In this document: in pieces, positions 5,771 through 6,543 of the stretch
Position numbering within the stretch: the stretch's first letter is position 1
How the letters are laid out: the number at the start of each line of letters is the position of its first letter
The notes under the pieces: model-generated
Database searches by the model: none
What the model was told of the DNA's origin: nothing
What the model saw: the letters and a program-made list of their open reading frames with translations, nothing else
Position numbers and translations under genes: made by a program
Origin: Candidatus Firestoneibacteriota bacterium
GTDB lineage: Bacteria; Oederibacteriota; JAAXVQ01
DNA length: 6,543 bases
Assembly: GCA_013335425.1 (NCBI GenBank)
Contig: JAAXVQ010000119.1
Coordinates: 1-6,543 of the forward strand
Direction of reading: 5' to 3'

Positions 5771-6543
5771 ATGAATCTCCGGAACATCATCCTTAGCGTA
5801 GCGTGTTTGTGGGTGGTTGGAAATATTTGGGCTAAGCCGGGTTTTACCGAAAAACCGCTTATCCGGGATATTCAAATTTCAACTTTGAAAATTGAACCAG
5901 GGCATGTGCTCGCACTGGCAATGAAATCCTTCACGCCGGATTTGTCAGTGATCTTGGCAGGTTGCGGGCAAAGCTTCAAATTAGCCGCGTTACCCAGTGA
6001 ACCGCTGACCTGGAGAGGTTATTTGGCCGTACCTTTGGAAACCGCGCCGGGGTTGAAAGTACTGACGATCGCGGTTCAAGGAGGGCAGGGTGACCAAACT
6101 CAAGAATTTGAAGTGGAGGTGCTTCCGGCGGCTCCGCGTAAATTGGAGGTTCTGCATATCAAGAATTACACTGATTTTAGGTTTGCGCCGGAGTCCAGGC
6201 TCATGTCCAAATTGCGGGCGCGTTCGGCGGCGCAGTTGGGAGCCGCGGTGGAGTGTTTTTCGTCACCCCTGCCGGGCGGAAGATCCAACGCCAATTTCGG
6301 GGTGAAACGAGTTTATCATCCCGGGCATAAAACTTCGGTGCATCGGGGCGTTGACCTGGACGCGCCCCTGGGGACGCCCGTCTGCGCTCCGGCGGACGGC
6401 GTCGTTTTACTCGCCCGCAAATTCAATGCCCACGGCAACACCACCTTGGTGGATCACGGTTTCGGCGTGGTAAGCACGTTTCTGCATCAAAGCCGAATTC
6501 TGGTGAAACCCGGGCAGAAACTCAAAGCCGGCCAGACTATCGG
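5771..6543 (+). CDS. Exported M23 family (LytM-type) metallopeptidase, C-terminus cut off by window edge
   Basis: The ATG at 5771 has AGGGAG (5758-5763) 7 nt upstream, and the frame stays open to the edge (257 complete residues). Residues 1-21 are a signal peptide ending in IWA before KPGF. Residues about 30-118 are beta-rich and fit the Ig-like N-terminal domain seen in Geobacter-type M23 proteins. A charged helical linker (about 133-160) follows, then the peptidase domain: NFGVKRVY (175-182), HRGVDLDAPLGTPV (191-204) with zinc ligands H191 and D195, APADGVV, and DHGFGVVSTFLHQS with H229 and H239, the latter equivalent to the conserved active-site histidine. KPGQKLKAGQTI (246-257) is the usual stretch just before the final HxH motif, which must lie beyond the edge. 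The protein would act in the periplasm on peptidoglycan cross-links, or serve as an amidase activator if the HxH is lost; the visible catalytic residues favour an active enzyme. It is divergent from the PLD-like gene with 168 nt between. Confidence 0.92.
   Translation, partial: MNLRNIILSVACLWVVGNIWAKPGFTEKPLIRDIQISTLKIEPGHVLALAMKSFTPDLSVILAGCGQSFKLAALPSEPLTWRGYLAVPLETAPGLKVLTIAVQGGQGDQTQEFEVEVLPAAPRKLEVLHIKNYTDFRFAPESRLMSKLRARSAAQLGAAVECFSSPLPGGRSNANFGVKRVYHPGHKTSVHRGVDLDAPLGTPVCAPADGVVLLARKFNAHGNTTLVDHGFGVVSTFLHQSRILVKPGQKLKAGQTI

Overview
The window looks like an ordinary chromosomal stretch from a bacterium with a Gram-negative-type envelope. It has two exported proteins with cleavable signal peptides, a murein-type M23 peptidase and a multi-pass sensor. 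Base composition is moderate (slightly above 50% GC by eye), and ATG, GTG and TTG starts are all used. I cannot place the organism. The closest relatives I know are scattered: E. coli-like AlaA, Geobacillus-like ApcT, and a Geobacter-like M23 layout. A deltaproteobacterium or an Elusimicrobiota/Omnitrophota-type lineage would fit, but this is a guess. There are no mobile elements, tRNAs, rRNAs or CRISPR arrays.

Layout. (1) 1-798, minus strand: the N-terminal 266 residues of a membrane sensor protein that runs off the left edge, with five membrane segments and the start of an extracytoplasmic Cache-like domain. (2) 799-1170: a divergent intergenic region holding a TATAAT-type -10 for the sensor and a 17-bp-spaced promoter candidate for the rightward unit. 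(3) 1171-5016, plus strand: a three-gene unit, alaA (glutamate-pyruvate aminotransferase), larE (sulfur insertase for the nickel-pincer cofactor) and an APC-family amino-acid transporter, with gaps of 61 and 71 nt. (4) 5018-5045: overlapping hairpins at a convergent junction, where the next gene ends only 10 nt away. (5) 5027-5602, minus strand: a small secreted single-HKD phospholipase D-like protein, probably a nuclease. (6) 5603-5770: a divergent region whose right half can form several hairpins, including one that pairs with the ribosome binding site of the next gene. (7) 5771-6543, plus strand: a secreted M23 (LytM-type) peptidase cut off by the right edge.

How the genes work together. 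The alaA-larE-transporter unit is bounded on both sides by oppositely oriented genes, so it is complete here and contains no larA, larB or larC. The likely theme is pyruvate/alanine/amino-acid metabolism: AlaA interconverts pyruvate and alanine, the transporter moves amino acids, and LarE would feed a nickel-pincer racemase or epimerase encoded elsewhere. This LarE carries a CxxC plus the active-site Cys, the set I associate with the [4Fe-4S]-dependent type rather than the sacrificial type. The PLD-like protein and the M23 peptidase are divergently placed exported hydrolases.

I see no clearly new multi-gene system. The best leads are the orphan three-cysteine larE in an alanine context, the structured leader of the M23 gene, and the sensor with repeated two-helix modules.
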